64,000 nucleotides of DNA from Chamaecrista fasciculata (Eukaryota; Streptophyta; Magnoliopsida; Fabales; Fabaceae), in NCBI GenBank assembly GCA_003254925.1, contig QANZ01005034.1, positions 2,428-66,427 on the forward strand. The letters run 5' to 3'. The translations under genes were made by a program, and so were the position numbers. The stretch's first letter is position 1. The number at the start of each line of letters is the position of its first letter. The notes under the pieces were generated by a model. The model saw only the letters and a program-made list of their open reading frames with translations. It ran no database searches and had not been told where the DNA came from. Positions 45,593 through 56,994 of this stretch are shown here, one piece after another.

Positions 45593-46158
45593 ATGTACAA
45601 AGACTGGAGCAAGAAATTAAAGATATAATTAAATATGGCAATTGGGTTATAAAGTGGAGCTCATATTTTTAAAAACAGAGTTTATCTTTCTCTGTTTCGT
45701 CCCTTTTGGTTTGTGTTCTTTTTTTTTCATGGTTGTATCTGCTGATGATGATGCAGAACAAGTCATGTTTCCGGAAATTGTAGAAAGGATTGGATTGGAT
45801 TGGATTGGATTGTATGTAGTGATCTGTTGTGTAATTGTCACGCTATTATACTATGACTCCACTTTTTTTCTCCGGTACCTATAATAAGATGCTTCCTTCA
45901 TATGATATTTGAAGATGAATAGATAATTATACTATAATTGTCAATATTAACGATTGACATGCATGATGTTCTTCTAGTGTTATCTCACATAATGATTTAA
46001 TCTCTGCAAAAAGATTAAGCAAAGGCCAAACCCCATTCATGAGAATTATTATGAGCATAATGAAGGAGAAAGCTTAAAATCTAGGGGAAAATACAATTTA
46101 CCCCACTAAAGTATAGTAGCTCTATCACACTTTACATCCTAAAGTTTCGTTTGTACCG
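45593..46158 (+). other. LAZY/DRO1-like 3' end and spacer
   Basis: Probably starts with the last noncoding exon of the gene. No coding frame is convincing; the frame at 45642-45884 lacks similarity. Confidence 0.35.
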
Positions 46159-46332
46159 GTTTTCTTTTTTTGGGATTTTGTCCCGACTAATTCAGATTCG
46201 ACTTATGTCGCGCACCTAGTTATGATGAGAGATTCTCCAAACAAGAATAACTGCATTCATATAATCTCAAACTCAAGACTTTGTTTAAACGATATCAAAT
46301 TGCTTACTACTTGAACCAATCCTTTATTGGTT
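46159..46332 (-). mobile_element. tRNA-derived SINE
   Basis: On the minus strand it reads GGTTCAAGTAGTAAGCAATT (box A-like), then CTTGAGTTTGAGATTAT (box B-like) about 35 bases later. It ends GTGCGCGACATAAGTCG, then AATTAGTCGGGACAAAATCCC and an A-rich tail. Box spacing, the CGGGAC-type tail and size fit plant SINEs. A target duplication was not clear. Confidence 0.65.
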
Positions 46333-46454
46333 CTTTTGTAACAGTTTACCCCTAAAGTTTGTGAAATAAAAATGAAAACTTTTTTAAAAGATTGAAACAT
46401 AATAATTCACAAACAAGGCTAAACTAAATTTATATGCAGCAGCAACACTACGAT

Positions 46455-46544
46455 TCATTGACTAACAGTCCACAGAAAATCCACAACTTTAGCCTTGAAC
46501 CATCTATGGATTTCATCCTCTCTTGACATCAGCTGAGCATGTTT
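46455..46544 (-). pseudogene. Orphan exon-like coding fragment, family unknown
   Basis: After an acceptor-like TTTGCTAG, the minus strand reads KHAQLMSREDEIHRWFKAK and VVDFLWTVSQ, then TGA. The composition looks like a real soluble C-terminus, but I do not recognise the family. A second coding-like bit (LVTGDSLVLILDPSQLLK) lies at about 46872-46817 on the same strand and might be an earlier exon. No complete gene could be built. Confidence 0.3.
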
Positions 46545-46945
46545 CTAGCAAAAGAAACAAGAAATCTTGTTAATTACTTGAGTACATTATACAAATTAGC
46601 TTAGGCTTTGGCATTAATTATTATGTATTGCTCTGAATTTCCAAACTCTATAGTTTGAGTATACTGCTTAATTAGTGCTTACAATTTGAATACTTGTATA
46701 TGATTCTGAATTTTTGTACACCTTGATAACCATATTGGGAGTAAGATAAAGAATAATAACATATATGCTGAACAAAAGGTTTTTTTAGGCACTTGGGAAA
46801 TTAAAACTTAAGCTCATTTGAGCAATTGAGAAGGATCCAGTATTAAAACAAGTGAATCCCCGGTAACTAGCTCTGTTTCCAAACAAAAACATTGAGAAAA
46901 ACATCTACTTTGGGAGTTAGAACAATTAAGGTGTAATAAACTAAA

Positions 46946-47313
46946 GGCAAAACCGCCCTTTTCGTCTCTAAATTTCATATCAAATTTTAATTTCGTTCTC
47001 AATATTTGTTTACTGTTAGTTTTACATCATGTTTTGATCGATTTTATCATTTGTATTTACTTTAATCAAATATTAACGACAGATTCTACGTGCCTAGTGT
47101 CATGAAATGTAAAATTGATACAAAAAGAAACTCACATATTAACTTAGATTGAAAAACACGATGAAGTCTATCGTCAATTTATTGAAAGAAATTAGTTAAA
47201 AGATAATATCGGCTAAAATGTGAAACTTTGAGAATAAAATCGATAGTAAACAAACATTAGAGACGAAATTAAAAATTGATATAAAATTTGAGGACGAAAA
47301 AGATATTTTTGTC
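46946..47313. mobile_element. Fold-back MITE, 9-bp target duplication
   Basis: Left GGCAAAACCGCCCTTTTCG and right CGAAAAAGATATTTTTGTC are imperfect inverted ends, and the match continues inwards (AAATTTCATATCAAATTTTA with its inverse). Flanks TAAACTAAA (46937-46945) and TAAATTAAA (47314-47322) agree at 8 of 9 positions. Confidence 0.75.
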
Positions 47314-47578
47314 TAAATTAAATGAAACTTTTCTGCATAATTATAGCTGTAGCGTCAAAATTGTTTCTCTTGTGCTTTCCTAGGTCCTAAGGAATGTAGC
47401 CACTGAGACAGTTCTTGAGGATTTGATAATCAAATTTGGAAAATTTCCTTGTGTTTTCAAACCATGAGTAAATATATTATTTAAACTTGATTTGAGTAAA
47501 TATATTATTTAGAAGTTTTAAAATGAATGGATTGACTTGTTAGTTTTTCTGCAACAAAAGATTGAAAAATACTTGGAA

Positions 47579-50339
47579 TCTATAATCTATCTATAAATCT
47601 ATAAAATCTAATAAAACAATGTTTTGTTTTGCATAAGTGTCACTTTCAGTCTGAATGCGACACGTGGCAGTCAATATAATTTTCTGATTTTTTAAATCCA
47701 TCTTCCATCCTATGCTGATTCACAGGCGCCAAATCCATCTGTTTTTCCAAAAAATTTTCTGTTCAAATTTCAAATCCATCTTCCATCCTACGCTGATTCA
47801 CCAACACAACATCCTCTTTTCCTCATCTCTCTCATTTATTTTCTCTGATTTTCTCTCTCTCTCAAATTTTTCATTTTCTCTCTCATTTCTTCCTTTCTCT
47901 CATAAAAACAAAGATCCATAACCCAAATCTTAGCACCATCTTCAACTCCATCTTCCTCGCCGTCGTCGGACACAGCTACAGTCGTCGTCGTTTTTCACCT
48001 CCTCCGAAGATCTACAATCGAGGTATTATCTTATGTGTTTCTCAACCCTAGGTCGTTCAATTTTTTTGCAAAAAAGAGGGCTTTTTCGTTTCAATTTCAT
48101 CTGTGAGGAAGAGAGACGGTAGAGTGTGGTTGTTTCGGCCAAATACTAGGCGGAGAGAGGCGAAACTGACAGTGAAAACTGTGAGAAATCGCCGGCGAAA
48201 TAGAAGGGTGAGGGTCTGATTTTTGTGCGCGATTTTGATGTTTTTATGTCGATTTCTTGCTTTTTTTACTACTTTCATTGATTTCTGTTTGCTCTGTCGT
48301 CCTGTGACATGTTTTGTGTCGCTGTTCCGTTGCCTTCTCCGGCGCCGGCGGTGGAGGAGGAAAGTGAAGGACCATTTTGACAAAGATGATAAACAGTTGG
48401 GACCGATTTGTAATTTGGGCAGGGACTTGGTTGAAAACATATTTCATAAAAAGGGAGAGTTCTGAATTAACAGAATTTCGAGGACCTTTTTGTAGTTTTG
48501 CCCAAAACTTTTCTTGAGTTCTCTTGCTTGAAACTGCATATTTTTCCCCAAAACCTTTTGTTCCTTACGTTTTGATCCCTTACAAAAAAGGGAAAAGACT
48601 TGAATGTATAGAAAGAACTTTCAGTAGGGGGTTGATTTGCGGTTTTAGCATTTTCCTTATGCCCATTAATGTGTTTCTTTCCTTTCCATTTTCTTTGACT
48701 TTCCATTTCCTTTTCTATCTCAATTTTCTTTCTTTCCTTCTTCGGTTTCTTTCCTTAACTTTTATTGCCCATCAATCGCTGGAAAAATTTCTGCTTCCAT
48801 TTCCTTTTTTATTCAATTGTTTATTGTTTGCATTTATAACTTCTTTCTAAAGTTATTTGGATGATGCGTGTTTGCTCTGGGTTTGATAGTATTTTCTGTT
48901 ATAAAAATCAATTATTGTTCATAATTATTCCCACTATTTCCTTATTTTTTGTGTTTTAAATTTCCCTTGGTGAGTAACTATTGTGCAGTTTGCCATCACA
49001 GTGTATTCTCTTGCAGAATTGATGGTTGTGAGAAACTAAATGAAAGGAAAAGACAGGTTTGTGCCATTGCATTTAAATGTTTTTGTAATCTTTTCAGGTT
49101 TGCTATTTGGTTAAAGAATGAAGTTTTTAATGATTTGATTTGATTATTTCCTTTACAAATGATTTTTATTGTGATTCTAAAATATAATATAACAATGTTG
49201 TATGAAAAGAAAAAAAACACACACACATATATAATTATAGCTAGGTCTCATAAAAATAATCTCATAATTAAATTGAGTCTCTCGGCATGAATTGAGATTG
49301 CATTTTTGGTTAAATTTCTTTCTCCTATAACATTGCCTCCTCCTTATCCTTGGCCTTTTGAGACTGTGAGAAGCCATTTGGACTCAGAATATTATACATA
49401 ACAATCTAAAAGGTGTGTATAAACTATATTCTCTTAAAAAATGGTAACAATTGAAACCTCCATTATAGCATGATCCCTTTCAGCAAAAGCTGCAGCTAAT
49501 CTGATCTGAGGTGATATAATAATAGTGAATCTTATGCTATGAGGTAGTGGTCTCCCAAAACACATTTTGCTTGGGATTTAATAATTGAACTATAAGCACA
49601 GTTGTCATGTTCTGTCATGCAGAGGTCATCGTTTATATATTTTTTTGCCTCTATTCCAAAGGATTTACTTCAAATTCGTTTGGCTGCAGTCATATATCCA
49701 ATTTTTACAGCATTGCAGTAAAAATGAATAGTTGCTGATCAGATTGTCTCATGAAATTCGCTTGACTGCATCATATATCACTACTTATGACTTTATGATT
49801 CTAAATTTTTGCTTCACTGTTGTCATAAATTTATTGCATGACTATGATTTTTTTACTATCACCTATCATTTAACTCCTCCAAGTATGCATTTGCTATATT
49901 GCCTGACTGTGACTGTGATTGCCACTAGCTGATATCATCACTTCCCTTTAGTAACTGAGAATACTGTACTTCTAATCCTGCAATATTTTCTCATCCTCAG
50001 GTTTATAAGCTTATCACTGATGAGTCTTTTATCTATTTATCTTATATATGCAGAAATGGAACTTACTGATGATCAGAAAAGACTCCCAGCTGTACTCAAA
50101 TTTTTTTCCCCCCAATTTCTGTCAATTACATGGATTATGTGCTGTGGTTCAATTCTACCTTTCCTGGTGCAGATTGAGAAGCCTTTACAGAGACATGGTT
50201 GATAGACATGTAGCAGAGTTGCAAGAGCACTGTGATAAAATGAGGCATAATCTTTCTGAATAACAATATCAATTTTTACAAAAAGAAAAAAAAAAATAAA
50301 AACAAAAACACCCGTGCGAACGCACGGGTATCATACTAG
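47579..50339 (+). mobile_element. Non-autonomous Helitron with captured exon-like sequence
   Basis: The left end TCTATAATCTATC follows an A, and the right end is a GC-rich hairpin followed by TATCATACTAG, the 5'-TC ... CTRR-3' layout of Helitrons. The 5' region includes GACACGTGGCAGTC, a phrase I associate with plant Helitrons. No Rep/helicase gene is present. Inside are gene-like pieces: a leader-like stretch ending GAG/GTATTA (about 47900-48022), an exon-like piece at about 49017-49056 with AG/GT borders, and one at about 50054-50263 ending HVAELQEHCDKMRHNLSE and a stop. Their source gene is not recognised. The base after CTAG is G, not the expected T of an A-T target. Confidence 0.8.
50311..50328 (+). 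terminator. Helitron 3' hairpin
   Basis: CCCGTGCG-AA-CGCACGGG is a perfect 8-bp stem, 11 bases upstream of the terminal CTAG. Such a stem marks the end point of Helitron rolling-circle transfer. Confidence 0.85.
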
Positions 50340-50459
50340 GAGAATATATTCTATAGTTTGTTGATGACACAAATGAAGTTGTGATGATGTTTTAACGATT
50401 TGGCAAAACTAGCGCAAAATTGACATTTACTTGCTTAAGTTTGGCAATAATTGTTAGAA

Positions 50460-50966
50460 GGCCACCCCCTGAGTTTTTGGGATTTGAGAAGAAGAAGAAG
50501 GGTTCGATGATTGAGGAAGAAGGAGAAAAATGGATCTGGCTAGTTTTTTTTTGGGGCAAATATGTTTTAAATCCTAATTTATTCATTTTTTCTTACATTT
50601 TGGTCCTATTATAAAAAGAAAGGACCTTAATTAAAAATATAAAACTTTTAGGGAATGTGAACTAATTTTTTCTTTTATTTATCAGAAAAATTGGATGGAG
50701 AGTGGACACGAACTAATGGTGAAACTTTTTAGAAATTTGAGGGACCAAAATGAAACTTTGAGCAAATTTGAGAGACCAAAATAGGACTTTGGCCTAAATT
50801 TTTTATGAAATTACTACTATACCCTCACTAATTTGCCCTAAATTTAACATAAGGGTGTTATTTGCACGTAATTGAAAACTCAGGGGTCCTATTTGCACAA
50901 ATTCAAAACTCATGGGTGTTATGTGCACCCAACCTAAAACTCAGGGGGTGTATGTGCATTTTGGCC
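50460..50966. mobile_element. Mutator-like element, perfect 9-bp duplication
   Basis: Flanked by identical TTGTTAGAA (50451-50459 and 50967-50975). Ends GGCCACCCCCTGAGTTTT and AAAACTCAGGGGGTGTATG...GGCC are inverted. CTCAGGGG-type phrases repeat near the right end (about 50878, 50910, 50938). An inner GGTCC-rich inverted pair (about 50590-50790) suggests a nested element. Confidence 0.8.
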
Positions 50967-51642
50967 TTGTTAGAATTGTAAAACTATGCTAAACGGTTAT
51001 TTTGTCACATCAAATGGCCAGGTCTTAAGCATTTCGTTACATTTTGCAAAAAGGCTTATCTTAGAAATTATCTTCATAGTCCTACCTCTTGGTTAGAATC
51101 TTGGCATGAGTGTAATTGATAAAATATTAGATGAATGTTCAAAATTTCTTTTGGTCTTTTATCAATTGGCCTTGTTAGAATTTATTTAATATGGTTATAT
51201 ATTTATTGTTTCAAGTTTAAATGCGATAAATCTAAAGCTATGAGTTGTTTAGGATGAATACTTTTCCATCTAGGTAGGGTCGTCAGCAAACAATATCAAA
51301 TCGAATACGAATAAAGGGCTGCTTCAAACAAGCGAAATTTGTCATATTTCTCTCGTTTTATGTATGAATACGATAAGTTCAAAGTTACAAGTTACTCTTG
51401 AACTAGGAAGCATGGACACTGACACGGACACGGGACACGACACGGACACGGACACAGCGACACGCTAAACTCTCAAAATTACGCGACACGACACGCCATA
51501 TATTTATATATATAAATAATTAAATATTCATAAATTTTAATGAAAAATTTAAAAATTACAAGTTTTATTCATAATATATGTCATATGTATTATTATTTTC
51601 TCTTATATGTCATGTTAAAGTCACAAAAAATTGATTTATATT

Positions 51643-51972
51643 NNNNNNNNNNNNNNNNNNNNNNNNNNNNNNNNNNNNNNNNNNNNNNNNNNNNNNNNNN
51701 NNNNNNNNNNNNNNNNNNNNNNNNNNNNNNNNNNNNNNNNNNNNNNNNNNNNNNNNNNNNNNNNNNNNNNNNNNNNNNNNNNNNNNNNNNNNNNNNNNNN
51801 NNNNNNNNNNNNNNNNNNNNNNNNNNNNNNNNNNNNNNNNNNNNNNNNNNNNNNNNNNNNNNNNNNNNNNNNNNNNNNNNNNNNNNNNNNNNNNNNNNNN
51901 NNNNNNNNNNNNNNNNNNNNNNNNNNNNNNNNNNNNNNNNNNNNNNNNNNNNNNNNNNNNNNNNNNNNNNNN
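51643..51972. other. Assembly gap (330 N)
   Basis: A run of N inside nested transposons. Apparent open frames across it are artefacts. Confidence 1.
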
Positions 51973-52156
51973 TGGCGGGTTGGGTTGGGTTGAGCGGGCT
52001 CAGAATTCTGAAACCCGCAGCCCAACCCAAACCACTGCGGGCTAGGAATTTTCAAACCAAACCAACCCGCCAGCCCAAACCAAACCAACCCAAACCTGCG
52101 GGTTGGGTTGGTTTTTGCGGGTTGGCGGGTTGGCCCGAACCGCTGAACACCCCTAG
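51973..52156. mobile_element. Right half of a GCGGGTTGG-type hAT MITE
   Basis: GGGTTGG/CCAACCC repeats in both orientations lead to the end CGCTGAACACCCCTAG, which matches the widespread hAT terminus whose inverse is CAGGGGTGTTCAGCG. The left end lies in the gap. It is nested within the 51403-52223 element. Confidence 0.65.
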
Positions 52157-52623
52157 GTGTCGGACACTGACACGTGTCCGACACTGCGACACACCCTCAA
52201 AATGAAGTGTCCATGCTTCTTAGCTCTTGAAAAGTATTTTTTGACCAAGTTGGGATCATTAACAAATGAGGCCAAATCAACCCAAAAGTGAGTTTAAGAA
52301 CAATTTTTCATCTTTTAGTCTCTAATTTACTTTTGGGCTCCATTTAACCAATTAAATCAGCCAAATAATATGACACAAAAAAAATAGTTAGTCAAATAAT
52401 AAAACATAAAATATGTCATTACAAAAATTAATTAATTTTTTATACTAACCTTGAGACCAAAGTCCAAATAAGCTCCTTTGACAAAAAGAAAAATGTTTAA
52501 CCCCTTGATGAATTAATAAAGGCATCCTTTAATAAATATTACTTTAATAATCATTAAATTTTAGTAATATTTAAAATTATTATAGTAATATCATATTAGA
52601 AAAATAGTATATTAATAACTATA

Positions 52624-53021
52624 GGCTAAAGTGCATTTTTGGTCCCATAACTTTGGCAAAGATTTCAATTTGATCCCATAACTTTTTTGGTTACAATTTT
52701 GGTCTCATAACTTCTGAAAACGTCTCACTATTGGTCCCAAGCTGATTTCCATCCATCCCATAACTTCACCCACATTTTTCACGTCATCATCCAACTCAGC
52801 ATGTCAGATCATTTTTAACGGCAGATAATGAATGGAAATCAGTTTGGGACCAACGGTGAGACGTTTTCAAAAGTTATGAGACCAAAATTGCAACAAAAAA
52901 AGTTATGGGACCGAAATGAGACCTTTTCCAAAGTTATGGAACTAAAATTGCAACAAAATAAAGTTATGGGAGAAAATTGAAACCTTTGCCAGAGTTATGG
53001 GACCAAAAGTGCACTTTAGCC
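52624..53021. mobile_element. Mutator-like element, 9-bp duplication
   Basis: Ends GGCTAAAGTGCATTTTTGG and CCAAAAGTGCACTTTAGCC are inverted. Flanks ATAACTATA (52615-52623) and ATAAATATA (53022-53030) match at 8 of 9. Arms contain several GGTCCCATAACTTT phrases and their inverse. Non-coding. Confidence 0.85.
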
Positions 53022-53098
53022 ATAAATATATAATAAAATTGTTATTTTTAGGTAACTTGTATTCAGTTAATTATTTTTGTAAGTATTGAATATTACCA

Positions 53099-53869
53099 GT
53101 AAGATAAGGAATTACGTATTTGAGTCTTTTATTCTAATGGGCCTAGGTCAAGTGATCTTTATAAGACTAGGGTTTTTTATATACTTATAAATACAATAGT
53201 AGTTGGTTGAGAAAGGAAAAACACACTTTAAGAGGTGTTTCTTTTTATTATTATTTTTTTTTTGGTAAATTTGAGAGGTGTTTCATTTATTACATTGTGA
53301 ATCTTAGATTCTTAATTTAACATAGTGAAATTTCTTTGTTCTATAGGCTACATCAGTCGAATCACGTTAATTGCTTGAGTTTATCTCTTCTTCTTTTTTT
53401 TCTATGTTCTGTATATTTTGTTTGATCTGTAAACGATCGGTGAGAGACACTTTGAATCCTAACAAGAAAAAACTAAAGTAAAGAATATTTAAAACAATTA
53501 AAGATTTGTAAGATATTATGTATTTAGGCACTTTATTCTAATGGACCTACGTTAAGTGATTCTTACCGGGCTAGAGTTTTTGAAATGCTTATAAATATAT
53601 TAGTAGTTGACTGAAAAAAAAAAAGACTTTGAGAGGTGTTTAATTCGTTACATAATTGTAAATCATAATTCAATATAGTGAAAGTTCTTTGAGTGGATGT
53701 GGGCTAGACTGGCTGAACCACGTTAATTGTTTGTGTTCTTATCTTCTTCTCTCTTTTCCGCATTCTCTATACTTCTATAGTTTGTTTGGTCTATGAATGG
53801 GGTTGTTGGGAGACACTCTAAATATAACAAAAACGAAAATAAAAAATATTTAAAACAATTAAAGATTTT
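53099..53869. repeat. Direct tandem duplication, about 0.4-kb units
   Basis: Unit 1 (53099-53507) and unit 2 (53508-53869) align throughout: TTTATTCTAATGG, then CTTATAAATA, AGAGGTGTTT, CACGTTAATTG, GAGACACT and the shared end AAAACAATTAAAGATTT. The units have diverged considerably, so the duplication is old. A TATA-like CTTATAAATA in each unit would fit LTR origin, but LTR ends were not identified. Confidence 0.75.
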
Positions 53870-53964
53870 AATTAAATTGAAAAAAGAGATAAAATAACTA
53901 AATTGAAATCTTTTAATAACCAAAATTTTAATAATATATAATAACATCTAATCTATAAATATTT

Positions 53965-54126
53965 GGTAAAAGTACTTTTAGAATTCTCAAAGTATGAGGT
54001 CAGTTTCAGACTTTCAATTGTAATTCTATTTTTTTTTTGGTTAATTGTAACCCCAATGTTTCTCAAAACTTTAGAGTACAGTTAAAACTAACCCCATACT
54101 TTAGGAATAGCAAGAGTATTTTTACC
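53965..54126. mobile_element. Short fold-back MITE
   Basis: GGTAAAAGTACTTTTAGAATT at the left is the inverse of the right end, AATAGCAAGAGTATTTTTACC, with mismatches; CAAAGTATGAGGTCAGTTT pairs with AAACTAACCCCATACTTT. Flanks TAAATATTT and TAAACATTA agree at 7 of 9. Confidence 0.6.
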
Positions 54127-54238
54127 TAAACATTATTACAAAACTTAATTAAATATCTATCCCAATTCCAAAAATTCTCTCCCAAGCAAAGTCTCCACAT
54201 CATTAGAGGTGACAATTCATGACCAAAAAAAAAAAAAT

Positions 54239-54597
54239 AGAGGTGACAATTTGGGTGGACATATAGAGTATTTGTCCGAATCTACCCAAAAAACAAATAT
54301 TCGGTACATGTTAGATATTGTATATCGAATAGGGTTCGGGTAGTAAAAAATAAAAAAGTATCCAATATCAGGTGGACATAGATATTGTTCCAACTATTCG
54401 ATATCCGTCCAGGATGAATGAATAATTAAGGTACACAATATTCAATACGCTATAATATAAATATTTTATTATATTTTATATTTTTTTATTAATTTATTTT
54501 AATTAAGGATATTGGATATTAAATATATTTAATTATTGAAGTATGATATCTTATCTTATATTTATGATTTTTCGGATATTTCAGATATTCAGCTGAC
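54239..54597. repeat. Dispersed GGATATTGGATAT-type repeat, copy 1
   Basis: Shares TATTTTATTATATTTTATA, TTAATTTATTTTAATTAA, GATATTGGATAT and TTTCGGATATTT in the same order with 55820-56015. Likely a decayed MITE. Confidence 0.6.
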
Positions 54598-54887
54598 CGT
54601 TTTCTCTTTGGTTTTTTGTTGCTGTTACACATAAAAAAAACTAACAATTTTTAATCTTTAAGTTATCAAAAGTTTTTCTTTGGGTTTCTGGGTTTGATCC
54701 ATTTGAATTGGATGTCTACGCTCTAATCTTTTTAAGAAGATCATGACAAAGACAATTGTATGAGATGTTTTCAATTCAGTTTGCAAGAAAGATATTGAAC
54801 CTATTATGGGTCCTCAATTCGATAACAATATATGGAACTATTACATTATTTGTAATAATGGACTTATGTATTAGATTTTTAAACAGC

Positions 54888-55819
54888 GAGTAAACTAGAA
54901 TTTTAGTCCCTGAATTTTACAGGCGCTGGCAATTTGGTCCTTGGATTTACGAAATTATACAACCCGGTCCTTGAATTATGCTAATTCGTTGCAAATTGGT
55001 CCTTCAGTCACCCAGACATTACAAAAAATCCTATGTGGAACGTTTGGATGCTGACATGGGTCGTTAAGTACTGACGTGACCCATTAACTACTACGTCAGC
55101 ACCAGTTAAACACAAACAAAAAAACCTGCCACGTATGCAAAGTTCGCCACATAAGCATAAACTATAAAAAAAATGCACTCTTTTGAAATTTGGTCCCTGC
55201 GTTTTATTTTATTAAATTAGAATTAAAAAAACATTTTGGTCCCTAAACCCTAAAACCTTAAACCCTAAACTCTAAAACTCTAAACCTTAAAACCATTAAA
55301 CCATAAACCCTGAACCATAAAACCTAAACCCTCACTGTCACCGCCACCACGCATCATCATCATCTTCACTGTTCATCTTCTTCAATCTGATTTCGAATAT
55401 GATTTCAAAATCATCTTCATTGTTCATCTTCTTCATTCTACACACCCCCATGCATCGTCATCATCATCTTCATTCTACCCACCACCACGCATCATCATCA
55501 TCATCATCTTCACTGTTCATCTTCTTCAATTTGATTTCTGCATAATTGTACAAATAGGTCCTCAAATGATCTAAATATGTTTCCCTTTCTGTACTATTTA
55601 GTCCCTATAAAATATAGGGTCGGAGATGGCTAGGGTTTTAGGGGTTCTTTCTTTTAGGGTTTAGTGTTTAGAGTTTAGGGTTTTATGGACCTAAATGTTT
55701 TTTTTATTCTGATTTAATAAAATAAAACATAGGGACCAAATTGCAAAAGAGTTCCTTTTTTTCGTTATGCTTATGTGGCGAAATTTTCATACGCAACAAC
55801 TTTTTTTTTTTTTTTTTTN
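54888..55819. mobile_element. GAGTAAAC fold-back element with telomere-like arms
   Basis: Starts GAGTAAACTAGAATTTTAG like 31909. It has the same order of parts: CTACGTCAGCACCAGTTAAAC, an ATTTGGTCCC block, CCCTAAACCCTAAAACC (about 55243-55330), a middle, and an inverse TTAGGGTTT block (about 55630-55685), then GGGACCAAATTGCAAA. The middle has CATCATCATCTTCACTG repeats. The right arm is cut at a T run and the single N at 55819. Confidence 0.7.
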
Positions 55820-56015
55820 ATATTTTATTATATTTTATACATTTTTTATTATATTTTTAATTAATTTATTTTAATTAACGGATATTGGATATCGGATATA
55901 CCCGATTTTTGAATTAGGATATCCTATCCTATATCCATTATTTTCGGGTATTTCGGATATTTAGGGTATCCGTCGGATACTGGATATCGGATACGGATAG
56001 GATACAGATACTATA
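55820..56015. repeat. Dispersed GGATATTGGATAT-type repeat, copy 2
   Basis: The second copy of the 54239-54597 repeat, in the same orientation, extended by GGATATCGGATACGGATAGG. Confidence 0.6.
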
Positions 56016-56035
56016 ATAGTTTAACGAGTAAACTA

Positions 56036-56436
56036 CCAAATTGGTCCCTGGATTATAGAGGCGGTACCAAATTGGTCCCCAGATTAACGAAATAGGCAAA
56101 TAAGTCCCTGAATTTTACAAACGTTAGTCAATTTAGTCCTTCTGTCAAACTGCCGTCTCCAAAAACGATGACGTGACACTTAACGTCAACAGTCGAAAAA
56201 CTAAAAAAAAAAATGCCAACTGTGCAAGATTTGCCACATAATCATTATTATTTAAAAAAAAAACAAATTCGTATCTTCTTCAAATTGGTCCCTGAGTTCA
56301 ATTTTTATCCCATTATTTTCAATTCCCCCTCTTTTTCATCATCTTCATTCACTTTAGTCCCAAATCCTCAAAATAAAATTGTAAAGTGTCCCAAAATTCT
56401 TCCAAACATTACAGTTTAGTCCTTAAAATATTCGAT
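56036..56436. mobile_element. Single arm of a GAGTAAAC fold-back element
   Basis: Starts GAGTAAACTACCAAATTGG and matches the left arm of 31909-34296 as far as CTTCCAAACATTACAGTTTAG. The opposite arm is missing. Confidence 0.75.
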
Positions 56437-56594
56437 CCTGCAACAAAAAAAAACACACGAATGTATTAAGTAGTTTGAGACCAAAAGTGACTAGGAAAAC
56501 ATATAGGACCAATTTAAAACCTTTAAAAGATTTTGAATAGAAATGAAATGAGACAAAAATATAAGACTAATTCAAGAATTCAACAAAAAATATA

Positions 56595-56994
56595 GGCCAA
56601 AGTGTACTTTTGGTCCCATAACTTTTCCCCAGGTCTCAATTTGGTCTCATAACTTTTCTGTTGCACATTTGGTCTTATATTTTTTGCTCAGGTTGCATAT
56701 TTAGTCCCGTGTTGCACTTTTGGTCTCATATCTTTAGGTCAAGTTGCAAATTGGTCTCATATCTTTGAGTCTGGTGCAGAATTAGTCTCATAGTTTTATG
56801 TCATGTGAGACTAATGGTGGAAGTGTGAAACATTTTACAAAGATATGATATTAGTTCTGTAATTTGACCAAAAGATATAAGACTAAATCTACAACCTGAG
56901 CAAAATATACGAGACCAAAAGTATAACAAAAAGAAATTATGAGACTAAATTGAGACATGAACAAAAATTATGAGACTAAAAGTATACTTTGAAG
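56595..56994. mobile_element. Mutator-like element, perfect 9-bp duplication
   Basis: Flanked by identical AAAAATATA (56586-56594 and 56995-57003). Ends GGCCAAAGTGTACTTTTGG and CTAAAAGTATACTTTGAAG are imperfect inverted copies, with GGTCTCATA phrases and inverses inside. It lies about 0.8 kb upstream of the LSM1 start codon. Confidence 0.8.

Larger units (their letters stand above)
51403..52223. mobile_element. hAT-like element, perfect 8-bp duplication
   Basis: Ends CTAGGAAGCATGGACAC and GTGTCCATGCTTCTTAG are inverted with one mismatch. The 8-bp duplication CTCTTGAA (51395-51402 and 52224-52231) is perfect. GACACGGACACG-type repeats fill the ends. The interior includes an assembly gap and a second element, so the true length is unknown. 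Confidence 0.8.

Noticed and set aside
48057-49377. Several 60-127 aa frames inside the Helitron
   Set aside because: They overlap on both strands, consist of low-complexity translation, and match no family that I know.
51540-52205. Four long open frames on both strands over the gap
   Set aside because: They are mostly runs of undetermined residues produced by the N gap and are not genes.
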